Below are positions 16,925 through 24,723 of a stretch of DNA of 64,000 nucleotides, piece after piece. Below the pieces are notes generated by a model. The model saw only the letters and a list, made by a program, of their open reading frames with translations. It searched no databases and was not told where the DNA came from. Both the position numbers and the translations under genes were made by a program. The stretch is from the NCBI RefSeq assembly GCF_000412675.1, contig NC_021505.1:4210501-4274500 (forward strand). Reading direction: 5' to 3'. This DNA is from Pseudomonas putida NBRC 14164. GTDB taxonomy: Bacteria; Pseudomonadota; Gammaproteobacteria; Pseudomonadales; Pseudomonadaceae. Positions within the stretch are counted from its first letter, which is position 1; every line of letters starts with the position of its first letter.

Positions 16925-18850
16925 ATGCGCAGCCGCCTGTTACACATTGCATCATGCCTGCTGCTCACCGCTGCCACCTGCGCGGCGCAGGCCACCGACC
17001 TCACCCAGCAGCGCCAGTACTACGACGAGGCCAAGCGTGCGCTGGCCAAAGGCGACAAAGGCCCGTACTTGCGCTATGCGCAAGCCCTGAGCGACTACCC
17101 GCTGACACCATACCTGGCCTACGACGAGCTTACCGCCCGCCTCAAAAGCGCCAGCAACCAGGAGATCGAAGGCTTTCTCGCCAAGCATGGCGACCTGCCC
17201 CAGGCCAACTGGATGAAACTGCGCTGGCTACGCTGGCTGGCCGAACGCGGCGAATGGGACACCTTCGTCAAATACTACGACCCCAAGCTCAATTTCACCG
17301 AACTGGACTGCCTCAACGGCCAGTATCAGCTCAGCCATGGCCTGCGCGCCGAGGGCTATGCCACAGCTGACAAATTGTGGAACGTCGGAAAGTCGCAACC
17401 TGCCGCCTGCGACACACTGTTCGGCATGTGGGCGGCCGAAGGCCAGCTGACCGAGGCCAAGCGCTGGGAACGCACCAAGCTGGCGGCCCAGACGCGCAAC
17501 TACGCTTTGGCCAACAACCTGGTCAAGACCCTGACCACCCTCGCCCCTCAGGGGCGCCTTCTGGTCGACGTGGCGCAAAAGCCAGAGCTGCTCAACCAGC
17601 CGTCGCGCTTTACCCCGGTCAACGAAGCCATGTCCGATGTCGTCAGCCTCGGCCTGCGCCGCCTGGCCCGGCAGGACCCGGAGCGGGCCATGGCACTGCT
17701 CGACGATTATGCCCAGCGCATGCACTTCTCTCGCGACGAGAAGGTGGCCATCGCCCGCGAAATCGGCCTGACCCTGGCACGCCGCTACGACCCGCGCGCG
17801 CTCGACCTGATGACCCGCTACGACCCCGAACTGCGCGACAACACCGTCAGCGAATGGCGCCTGCGCCTGCTGCTGCGCCTGGGCCGCTGGGAAGACGCCT
17901 ACGAGCTGACCAGGCGCCTGCCCCAGGACCTGGCCAGCAGCAGCCGTTGGAAATACTGGCAGGCACGCAGCCTGGAGCTGGCCCAGCCGAACAACCCGCA
18001 GATCCCGCTGCTGTACAAGACCGTGGCACGTGAGCGCGACTTCTATGGCTTCCTCGCTGCCGACCGGGCACAGACGCCATACCAGCTGAACAACAAGCCG
18101 CTGCTGCTAAGCCCGCAACTGGTCAAGAAGGTGCGCAACACGCCCGGCATCCAGCGTGCACTGGAATTCCACGCCCGCGGCCAGATCGTCGAGGGCCGCC
18201 GCGAGTGGTACCACGTCAGCCGCCACTTCACCCGCGACGAAATGGTTGCCCAGGCACGCCTGGGCTACGACCTGCGCTGGTACTTCCCGGCCATCCGCAC
18301 CATCAGCCAGGCGCAATACTGGGACGACCTGGACATCCGCTTCCCGATGGCCCACCGCGACACCCTGGTGCGCGAAGCCAAGGTCCGCGGCCTGCATTCG
18401 AGCTGGGTATTCGCCATCACCCGCCAGGAAAGTGCATTCATGGAGGATGCGCGCTCGCCGGTGGGTGCCAGCGGCCTGATGCAGCTGATGCCGGCCACGG
18501 CCAAAGAGACCGCGCGCAAGTTCAGCATCCCGCTGGCATCACCGGCGCAGGTACTGAACCCGGACAAGAACATCCAGCTGGGCGCGGCCTACCTGAGCCA
18601 GGTGCACAGCCAGTTCAACGGCAACCGGGTGCTGGCCTCGGCGGCCTACAACGCCGGGCCCGGCCGCGTGCGGCAGTGGCTGAAAGGCGCCAAGCACCTG
18701 AGCTTCGATGTGTGGGTTGAATCGATCCCGTTCGACGAAACACGCCAGTATGTGCAGAACGTGCTGTCGTATTCGGTGATCTACGGGCAGAAGCTGAATT
18801 CGCCGCAGCCGCTGGTGGATTGGCATGAGCGGTATTTCGATGACATGTAG
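16925..18850 (+). CDS. slt: Soluble lytic murein transglycosylase
   Basis: The 641-residue Slt70-type enzyme cleaves the glycan strand of peptidoglycan and leaves 1,6-anhydroMurNAc ends. A Sec signal peptide (MRSRLLHIASCLLLTAATCA, cleavage after AQA) sends it to the periplasm. The long helical superhelix follows (about 25-460), then the C-terminal SLT domain with catalytic E502 (TRQESAF), the SPVGASGLMQLMPATA motif and AAYNAGPGRVRQW. The ATG at 16925 directly precedes the signal peptide. Its products are substrates of the NagZ recycling pathway encoded at the start of the window. Confidence 0.96.
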   Translation: MRSRLLHIASCLLLTAATCAAQATDLTQQRQYYDEAKRALAKGDKGPYLRYAQALSDYPLTPYLAYDELTARLKSASNQEIEGFLAKHGDLPQANWMKLRWLRWLAERGEWDTFVKYYDPKLNFTELDCLNGQYQLSHGLRAEGYATADKLWNVGKSQPAACDTLFGMWAAEGQLTEAKRWERTKLAAQTRNYALANNLVKTLTTLAPQGRLLVDVAQKPELLNQPSRFTPVNEAMSDVVSLGLRRLARQDPERAMALLDDYAQRMHFSRDEKVAIAREIGLTLARRYDPRALDLMTRYDPELRDNTVSEWRLRLLLRLGRWEDAYELTRRLPQDLASSSRWKYWQARSLELAQPNNPQIPLLYKTVARERDFYGFLAADRAQTPYQLNNKPLLLSPQLVKKVRNTPGIQRALEFHARGQIVEGRREWYHVSRHFTRDEMVAQARLGYDLRWYFPAIRTISQAQYWDDLDIRFPMAHRDTLVREAKVRGLHSSWVFAITRQESAFMEDARSPVGASGLMQLMPATAKETARKFSIPLASPAQVLNPDKNIQLGAAYLSQVHSQFNGNRVLASAAYNAGPGRVRQWLKGAKHLSFDVWVESIPFDETRQYVQNVLSYSVIYGQKLNSPQPLVDWHERYFDDM

Positions 18851-18865
18851 GGCCTGCTGAACCTG

Positions 18866-18965
18866 AACCGGCCCATCGCCGGCAAGCCAGCCCCCACAGG
18901 TAGCGCACAAGTCTTCGAACCTGTGATGAACCTGTGGGAGCTGGCTTGCCGGCGATGGGCCGGTT
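18866..18965. repeat. REP pair between slt and the MOSC gene
   Basis: Two inverted REP units (AACCGGCCCATCGCCGGC... at 18866-18900 and its near-perfect reverse complement at 18931-18965) lie between the convergent genes. They are of the same subtype as the pair at 14664-14757. Confidence 0.88.
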
Positions 18966-18977
18966 CAGGCAGCACAT

Positions 18978-19781
18978 TCACTCCAGAACTTCCACCTGCA
19001 TTCCTGGTTCAAGCCACCCACTGCCATCCACCGCCAGGTTCTGCCCGAACAGCACATCCCCCTCCTTCTCGCGAAAGGTCTTGAGCGTGACCATCGGCTC
19101 GCGGTCGGCACCGCGCTCCCCTGTTGCTGGATCAATTGTTGTGAAGATGCACCGCACACTGGGCTTGAGCACGCGAAAATCCAAGCTGCCAATGCGAATC
19201 CGCTTCCAGCCATCCTCGGCAAACGGTTCTGCCCCTTGCACCACCAGGTTCGGTCGAAAGCGCAGCATTTCCATGGGCCGGCCAATACGCCGGTTGAGCT
19301 CGTCGAGCGAGCCCTGGCCAATCAGCAGCAAAGGGAAGCCATCGGGAAACGCCGCACGATCACTGTTGAGGCCGTAACCATTGGGCAGGTAACGCGCGCG
19401 CTGCTCCGGGCAATGCACCAGCCGCACGGCCTTGCCCAGCAACGCGCTCAACCAGGCCGCTGCTGCGTCGCCAGCGTCGGGCACGCGCAGGGTGTCGCGC
19501 CAGATCGTCACGCCGCGCAGCGCATCATCGGCAGCGGGCACAGGCACCCGCAACGGCACCCGCCCAGGCGCCTGCAGCAACAACTCACCGTTGTCGTCAT
19601 CGCACGCCTGCAGCTGGCCAAGTTGCGGCCAGGCCCGCTGGGTCAGGAAGCGTCCATTTTCTTCCTCCACGACCATCCAGCGCCGGTCACCCTGCAACCC
19701 CAACAGCCCCACCCGTGATGCCTGCAGGCTTTGCGCCTGGCCCGACTTCACCGGGTATCGATACAACTCACTGAGAAACAT
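18978..19781 (-). CDS. MOSC domain protein (YcbX/mARC-like)
   Basis: This 267-residue protein has an N-terminal MOSC_N beta-barrel (MFLSELYRYPVKSGQAQS, GLQGDRRWMVVE) followed by the MOSC domain with the conserved cysteine in PSVRCIFTTIDPATG and a GDVLFGQNLAV segment. MOSC proteins bind a molybdenum cofactor through that cysteine; the YcbX branch reduces N-hydroxylated compounds. No ferredoxin domain is fused at the C-terminus, unlike E. coli YcbX (369 aa), so electrons must come from a separate partner. It lies in reach of the molybdenum cofactor genes moeA-moaB 6 kb away, but not in an operon with them. Confidence 0.88.
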   Translation of the reverse strand: MFLSELYRYPVKSGQAQSLQASRVGLLGLQGDRRWMVVEEENGRFLTQRAWPQLGQLQACDDDNGELLLQAPGRVPLRVPVPAADDALRGVTIWRDTLRVPDAGDAAAAWLSALLGKAVRLVHCPEQRARYLPNGYGLNSDRAAFPDGFPLLLIGQGSLDELNRRIGRPMEMLRFRPNLVVQGAEPFAEDGWKRIRIGSLDFRVLKPSVRCIFTTIDPATGERGADREPMVTLKTFREKEGDVLFGQNLAVDGSGWLEPGMQVEVLE

Positions 19782-19836
19782 CCCTGCCGCCTCGCGTCAT
19801 GCCAAAAGCCAAGCTTATACCTGGCTGGCCCGGCGA

Positions 19837-20772
19837 TCACGCAGTGGCAGCATCCAGCAGCAGGCGTTGCTTGACCACATCGACCAGGCGATCAGGCTGG
19901 AACTTGGACAGGAAGTTGTCGCAACCCACCTTCTTCACCATGGATTCATTGAAGCTGCCCGACAGCGAGGTGTGCAGCACGACGTAGAGCTGGCGCAAAC
20001 GGGCATCGCTGCGAATCTCGGTGGTCAGCCGGTAGCCGTCCATTTCCGGCATTTCGGCGTCAGTGAACACCATCAGCAGCTTTTCGCACACGTCCTCGCC
20101 CGCATCGGCCCAGCCCTTGAGCATGCGCAGCGCCTTCAGGCCGTCACTGGCCACGTGCAGCTTCACCCCCAACTGGGACAGGGTGTCACGCAATTGCGCC
20201 AGAGCCACACTGGAGTCGTCCACCAGCAGCACCTCGCGCCCGCGGGCACGGGCCAGCACCGGGTCGGCAAGCTTCTCGCCGGAGACCCGGGCGTTGTACG
20301 GCACAATCTCAGCCAGCACCTTCTCCACGTCGATCACCTCCACCAGCTTTTCATCCACCTTGGTGATGGCGGTCAGGTAGTGCTGGCGACCGGCGCTGGC
20401 AGGCGGCGGCATGATCGACTCCCAGTTCATGTTGACGATACGGTCGACACCACCCACCAGGAAGGCCTGCACCGACCGGTTGTACTCGGTGACGATGATG
20501 GTGCTGTCCGGCCCCGGCTGCAGCGGGCGCATGCCGATCGCCTGGGACAGGTCGATCACTGGCAAGGTCTGGCCGCGCAGGTTGACCACCCCGCAGACGA
20601 AGGCGTGGCGCTGGGGCATCAGGGTCAACTTGGGCAGTTGCAGCACTTCCTGCACCTTGAACACGTTGATCGCGAACAACTGGCGGCCGGCCAGACGAAA
20701 CATCAGAATTTCCAGGCGGTTCTCACCCACCAGTTGCGTGCGTTGGTCTACTGTGTCGAGAATGCCAGCCAT
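19837..20772 (-). CDS. cheV: Chemotaxis coupling protein CheV
   Basis: The 311-residue protein has an N-terminal CheW-like domain (about 1-160, with FRLAGRQLFAINVFKVQEVL and LRGQTLPVIDLSQAIG) and a C-terminal receiver domain whose phospho-acceptor is in VFTDAEMPEMDGYRL. CheV couples chemoreceptors to CheA and can act as a phosphate sink. Two receptors are in the window (28.3 kb and 38.8 kb), though unlinked. It is monocistronic. The stretch upstream to 21122 holds its promoter area. Confidence 0.95.
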   Translation of the reverse strand: MAGILDTVDQRTQLVGENRLEILMFRLAGRQLFAINVFKVQEVLQLPKLTLMPQRHAFVCGVVNLRGQTLPVIDLSQAIGMRPLQPGPDSTIIVTEYNRSVQAFLVGGVDRIVNMNWESIMPPPASAGRQHYLTAITKVDEKLVEVIDVEKVLAEIVPYNARVSGEKLADPVLARARGREVLLVDDSSVALAQLRDTLSQLGVKLHVASDGLKALRMLKGWADAGEDVCEKLLMVFTDAEMPEMDGYRLTTEIRSDARLRQLYVVLHTSLSGSFNESMVKKVGCDNFLSKFQPDRLVDVVKQRLLLDAATA

Positions 20773-21122
20773 TGGAAAACCCCCAGGCTTGAGTCAAAAA
20801 AGTGTAAGCATCCACCCTGTATCGGCGGCTTCACGCGCACCTTGACCCTTGCGGGAAAATGCCGTGAAGGCAATTGATATCACTTTACCATCATGCTTTA
20901 CTGCGGGCATTACACGGCAAATCAGCAGGGCGACAAAAGTTCCCCACCTGAGCTCGATATCAGGGAAACCCCTACCTGCAATCGGGTGCAACCTGATGTT
21001 CGCGATATCCTTTAGCCATTAATGTGACGCCATTCTCAATGCATGAATGGAGTCAGGCTTTTGCTAGCTATCGTTTCGGCGTGCCCGCCCCTTGCGCCTG
21101 CACCACGCGCGGGGACCTGATC
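20773..21122. other. Divergent intergenic region cheV / Hpt-like gene
   Basis: This 350-base spacer between divergent genes is AT-richer than its neighbours and must contain promoters in both directions. Three GATATC hexamers occur (about 20876, 20957, 21004), without clear dyad arrangement. I see no gene and no recognisable operator. Confidence 0.5.
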
Positions 21123-21632
21123 ATGGACACTGCCTTATCGTTCGATGACGCCCTGCAGGGTTATCTGCTGGATGCCCAGGTATTGCTGACCCAGGCCCAG
21201 GAGTGTCTGCAGCATCTGGAACTGATCGACAATGATCCAGATGCCTGCCGCTGCCTGGACAACACCCTCGAGAGCCTTGCCAGGCAGGCTACACGCCTGG
21301 GCCTGCGTGAAGTCGCCCATTACACCAATGCCCTGCATCAGTTGCTTGCCCCCGCCTGTCACCGCGGCTGCCTGCAACGTGAAGCCCTGCCCGCGCTAGG
21401 GGCCTGCCTTACCTTGCTGGCCTGGCAACTGGAACTGGTCGATACCCGTACCGGGCGGCTGAACCTGGACATCGGCGAGCAACTGGTGCTGCTGAGCGAC
21501 CTGGCCAAGGTCGTGAAGCAACCGTTTGCGCAAGCCTGTACCTCCTGCGACGAGCACGGCAGCGTGTGCCTCCACCCGCACGCTCCAGTGGCACGCGGCA
21601 CAGGCACAGGCCGGTGGAACCCACCGTATTAA
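21123..21632 (+). CDS. Hpt-like helical protein lacking the phospho-histidine (169 aa)
   Basis: This 169-residue helical protein starts MDTALSFDDALQGYLLDAQ with GGGGA before the ATG. The segment from LDNTLESLARQATRLGLREV to NALHQLLAP resembles the histidine phosphotransfer helix pair of CheA/Hpt proteins (pattern H-x-L-K-G-x4-L-G). At the position of the histidine there is Glu, and the KG is not conserved, so it is unlikely to carry phosphate. The C-terminus holds a CTSCDEHGSVCLHPH segment with clustered Cys/His that could bind metal. It is next to cheV (divergent) and upstream of a two-component pair. The Hpt relationship is my inference. Confidence 0.6.
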   Translation: MDTALSFDDALQGYLLDAQVLLTQAQECLQHLELIDNDPDACRCLDNTLESLARQATRLGLREVAHYTNALHQLLAPACHRGCLQREALPALGACLTLLAWQLELVDTRTGRLNLDIGEQLVLLSDLAKVVKQPFAQACTSCDEHGSVCLHPHAPVARGTGTGRWNPPY

Positions 21633-21997
21633 CCTGACACGAAGTGCAACTAAGCGCGTTCGTTCATGCCCCACAAAGATCGAACTAGGGAAGTTAACCA
21701 AGTTTTCGGGGCCCAAGATGAATCTCTAACGCGCTAGTTGCACTACAAGTGCGTAATGCGCGATCGATGGGTGGCACTTTGCCACTCGCCAGTGCCCGAC
21801 CCGCAGGCGTTTCAAGGCATTACCCAGCCGCGACCGATACAGTGCGAAGTGGTAATATACGCCCCCACAAACGCTTGCAACCTGAATAAAGGTTGAACGA
21901 TCACGTGCTCGAAAAAATATCGAAAGTACTGCGCCAAAGCCTCTGAGCAGCATTGTGCAAGGCCTCCATCAGCAATACTTCAGTGGCTTCCCTACCT
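21633..21997. other. Intergenic region upstream of the NarX-type kinase
   Basis: This 365-base region has no gene I can support. It contains an inverted repeat: AGTGCAACTAAGCGCGTT (21643-21660) against AACGCGCTAGTTGCACT (21728-21744), identical except for one extra A, separated by 67 bases. The kinase promoter should lie downstream of that. Confidence 0.6.
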
Positions 21998-22894
21998 ATG
22001 CTTCCACGCTTGACGACTTCTTTGCGTTGCTGCTCCCGTGTTGCCCTGCTGCGTTGGGTGACGGCCGCGTTATGCGTGGCCTCGCTGGTTGCCAACCTGA
22101 TGCTGTACCTGGCCAACCAGGCAGCCCCGGCCAGCCTGCTGGTGCTGCAACTGGTCGCTACGCTGGGCACCATCGTCTACCTGGGCCTGAGCGCCAAGTC
22201 GATCAGCCTGCGCCCGGCAGAACTGGCCGAGCGCATGCTCAAGGTCCAGGAAGACGAGCGCCAGCACTTGGGCCGGGAACTGCACGACGACATCGGCCAG
22301 CTGCTCACCGCCGCCAAGCTGCAGCTGCAGTGGCTACAAAGGCGCATGCCCGACGAGCTGCAAGGCCACTGCAACACCCTGCGAAGCACGCTGGATGACA
22401 CCTTGGGCAACGTACGCGACGTGTCCGCCCTGCTCAACCCTCGGCAATTGGCCAGCCTGGGCCTGGAAGCCAGCCTGCGCGCGCACCTGGTGCGTACCCT
22501 GGCCAGCAGCAGTGTGCACTGGAGCCTGGCGTGCAACCAGCGCCTGGGCGGCATCGACGAAGCTGTGGCCATGGCGGTGTTTCGCATTAGCCAGGAGGCC
22601 GTGACCAACATGCTGCGCCACGCCCAGGCAGATAACCTGATCATTCAGCTGCAGCGCACCCCCGAGGGGCTGGCGTTGTCGATCCACGACGATGGCCGTG
22701 GCTTCGTCCCGGTACGGCACCCGGCCGACGCAGGCCAGCGCGGCCTGGCTGGCATGCAGGAGCGGGTCACCGCCTTGCAGGGTAGCCTCGACATCACCAG
22801 CCAGCTCGGCTTGGGCACGCGTATCGAGGCGGTGTTCCCGTGGCCTGCGCGTACCCAGCAACGCGCCGGGAGCAAGGCCACCCATGACCTGTAG
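21998..22894 (+). CDS. Membrane sensor histidine kinase, NarX/HisKA_3 type
   Basis: This protein of 298 residues (from the ATG at 21998; an in-frame TTG at 21953 is possible and neither start has a strong ribosome site) has two membrane segments near the N-terminus (about residues 15-70). A HisKA_3 dimerisation domain follows with phospho-acceptor H96 in GRELHDDIGQLL, then an HATPase_c domain (QEAVTNMLRHAQA, DDGRGF, GLAGMQERV). There is almost no periplasmic loop (about 6-8 residues), so it probably senses a membrane or cytoplasmic cue. The response regulator gene overlaps its end by 11 bases, so they form a pair. Confidence 0.9.
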   Translation: MLPRLTTSLRCCSRVALLRWVTAALCVASLVANLMLYLANQAAPASLLVLQLVATLGTIVYLGLSAKSISLRPAELAERMLKVQEDERQHLGRELHDDIGQLLTAAKLQLQWLQRRMPDELQGHCNTLRSTLDDTLGNVRDVSALLNPRQLASLGLEASLRAHLVRTLASSSVHWSLACNQRLGGIDEAVAMAVFRISQEAVTNMLRHAQADNLIIQLQRTPEGLALSIHDDGRGFVPVRHPADAGQRGLAGMQERVTALQGSLDITSQLGLGTRIEAVFPWPARTQQRAGSKATHDL

Positions 22895-23543
22895 ACTGCT
22901 GCTGGTTGACGACCACTCGCTGATCCGCGCCGGTGTGCGCGCACTGGTCTGCGACATCCCCGGCTATGACGTGATCGGTGAAGCCGACGACGGCAGCCAA
23001 CTGCTCGAACAGGTGCGCGCGCTGGCGCCCGACATCGTCTTGCTGGACATCTCCATGCGGTCGACCAGCGGCCTGGACGCCCTCACCCAACTGCGGGCAA
23101 GCGCAAGTACATGCAAGGTGCTGATCCTGTCGATGCATACCGACCCTGACCTGATCATGCGGGCTCTGGAAAGCGGCGCCCTCGGCTACCTGCTCAAGGA
23201 CACCAGCGCCACCGAGCTGGAGCAGGCCCTGAGCGCAGTGCGCAACGGCGAGCGCTACCTCAGCCCGGCCATTGCCCACACCGTCATCAACCAGGCCCTA
23301 CGGCACACCAGGCAGGGCAACCAAGCGGCTGGCGAGCGGCATAACCTCACTGCGCGACAACTGGAAATCCTGCGCCTGATCGTGCGCGGCAAGTCCACCC
23401 GGGAAATCGCTGCGGGCCTGGGCCTGTCGATCAAGACCGTGGAAACCCACCGCTCGCAAATCATGAAGCGCCTGCAGATTCATGATGTGGCCGGCCTGGT
23501 GCTGTTCGCTGTACGCGAGAAAATCATCAGCCTGGATGACTAA
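22884..23543 (+). CDS. LuxR/NarL-family response regulator
   Basis: The 219-residue regulator has a receiver domain (phospho-acceptor D55 in IVLLDISM, conserved Lys in GYLLKDTS) and a C-terminal LuxR-type helix-turn-helix (LTARQLEILRLIVRGKSTRE, ETHRSQIMKRLQ). It starts inside the end of the kinase gene, which indicates translational coupling. It is therefore the partner of the NarX-type kinase. The target genes are not evident from sequence. Confidence 0.94.
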   Translation: MTCRLLLVDDHSLIRAGVRALVCDIPGYDVIGEADDGSQLLEQVRALAPDIVLLDISMRSTSGLDALTQLRASASTCKVLILSMHTDPDLIMRALESGALGYLLKDTSATELEQALSAVRNGERYLSPAIAHTVINQALRHTRQGNQAAGERHNLTARQLEILRLIVRGKSTREIAAGLGLSIKTVETHRSQIMKRLQIHDVAGLVLFAVREKIISLDD

Positions 23544-24414
23544 GCAGCGGCGACCCGGCCGGCAGGTGCAGGTGTAACGCGCCAGGCCTGGCCTGAAAGC
23601 GCAGGTTGCCGGCCTGCAACGGCTCGCCATCGAGGTTGATGTCCAGGCCCTGCGCGCTCTTGATCTCCACCCAGGGCAACCTGGCGCGGACGAAAAGCCC
23701 GTCACCGGCCAACAGGTCGCGCAGTGCCCCGACTACCTCTTGCGGCGCTGGCAGGATGGCGATGTCCAGCAGACCGTCATTCACCACCGCCTCAGGGCAC
23801 AGCACTTGCCCGCCCCCCGCCTGGCGACCATTGCCGATCCCCAGCGCCAGCAGGCTCCCTTGCCACTGGAAGTCAGGGCCTTGCAGTTCCACAGTGGCTG
23901 CCTGCAGCTCGCTGAAGCGCGACAACCCGGTGAACAGGTAGGCCGCGGCACCCAGCACCTTCTTCAGGTCTTCGGAGGTGTTGGCGGTGACCTGGCTACC
24001 AAACCCACCCGTGGCCATGTTGAGGAACAACTGGTCGCCGGCCTGGCCCAGGTCGATAGCCTGCGCCGGCGTATTCAGCAGCGCCAGTGCGTCAGCAGGC
24101 TCCAGGGGTATGCCGGCGGCTTTGGCGAAATCGTTGGCCGTGCCCAGCGGCAACAGCGCCAGGCTGGCCTCGGCATTTGCCAGGCCCATGGCCTCGGCCA
24201 CATCCCGTAAAGTGCCGTCGCCACCGCCTGCGACGATATGGCTGTAGCCCGCCGCCAGCGCCTCGCCGACCAGGCGCTGCGCGTCACCCGCCTCCCAGGT
24301 GACACGCACATCCAGCACCCAGCCGGTATCGCGCAGGTCGCAAACGGCGCTGCGTAGCGCTTCGTTCATCGCCTGCTTGCCGTGCAGGATCAGCATTGCC
24401 TTGCGCCCTTGCAT
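23527..24414 (-). CDS. yegS: Lipid kinase, YegS type
   Basis: This 295-residue protein has the diacylglycerol-kinase catalytic fold, with the nucleotide-binding GGGDGTLRDVAEAMG motif near residue 65-78 and the LLPLGTANDFA segment. YegS of E. coli (299 aa) phosphorylates phosphatidylglycerol in vitro. The start MQGRKAMLILHG follows GGAG at seven bases; upstream in-frame residues look non-coding. Its 3' end overlaps the convergent response regulator by 17 bases. Confidence 0.92.
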   Translation of the reverse strand: MQGRKAMLILHGKQAMNEALRSAVCDLRDTGWVLDVRVTWEAGDAQRLVGEALAAGYSHIVAGGGDGTLRDVAEAMGLANAEASLALLPLGTANDFAKAAGIPLEPADALALLNTPAQAIDLGQAGDQLFLNMATGGFGSQVTANTSEDLKKVLGAAAYLFTGLSRFSELQAATVELQGPDFQWQGSLLALGIGNGRQAGGGQVLCPEAVVNDGLLDIAILPAPQEVVGALRDLLAGDGLFVRARLPWVEIKSAQGLDINLDGEPLQAGNLRFQARPGALHLHLPAGSPLLSHPG

Positions 24415-24512
24415 CGCGCTTCTCCGTGAAGTTGACCGACCCAGATCTCGACCATGCCCGCTCACCGATCGTTGCATGCCCACAAAAAAATACCCAAGCC
24501 AACGTGGTCTTT

Positions 24513-24541
24513 TTCCCACACCCGACAATGCGCGCTATGCT
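24513..24541 (+). promoter_or_regulatory. Candidate sigma-70 promoter for the glycosyltransferase leader
   Basis: TTCCCA (24513-24518), 17 bases, then TATGCT (24536-24541). The match is moderate. It would start transcription near 24548, giving a leader or small RNA that includes the structures at 24575-24621 and 24643-24688. Confidence 0.4.
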
Positions 24542-24547
24542 CAGAAA

Positions 24548-24690
24548 ATGAACTTTTGACAAGTTTTTGACCTAGGCAAACAAAGCTACCTGGGAAGTCA
24601 GCCTTTTGACTTCTGTTTGCCGGGCCCGAAACCCTAGCCATGGACGCGCCCCGGCAGTGGTGTTCCCCACACTGTCGATGGGCGCGTCTT
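24548..24690 (+). ncRNA. Structured leader or small RNA ending in an intrinsic terminator
   Basis: Two structures stand in the 309-base gap before the glycosyltransferase. The first is a long hairpin: GGCAAACA (24575-24582) with TGTTTGCC (24614-24621), capped by GAAGTCA (24594-24600) with TGACTTC (24607-24613), with an 11-base bulge on the 5' side. The second is a terminator-like stem GACGCGCCC (24643-24651) with GGGCGCGTC (24680-24688) followed by TTTTC, 36 bases before the ATG. CTAGG (24572-24576) could alternatively pair with CCTAG (24633-24637). This may be an attenuator of the downstream gene or a free-standing small RNA. I could not match it to a known family. Confidence 0.5.
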
Positions 24691-24723
24691 TTCATCCGCG
24701 ACCTTTCACGAGGATTCCGGGTC

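Noticed and set aside
21643..21744. Integron attC site
   Set aside because: The inverted repeat lacks the RYYYAAC/GTTRRRY core sites in the right order and there is no integrase or cassette array nearby.
24548..24690. c-di-GMP-I riboswitch
   Set aside because: It shares GGCAAAC and GCTACC-like words, but the two-helix architecture and tetraloop/receptor of that class are not present.
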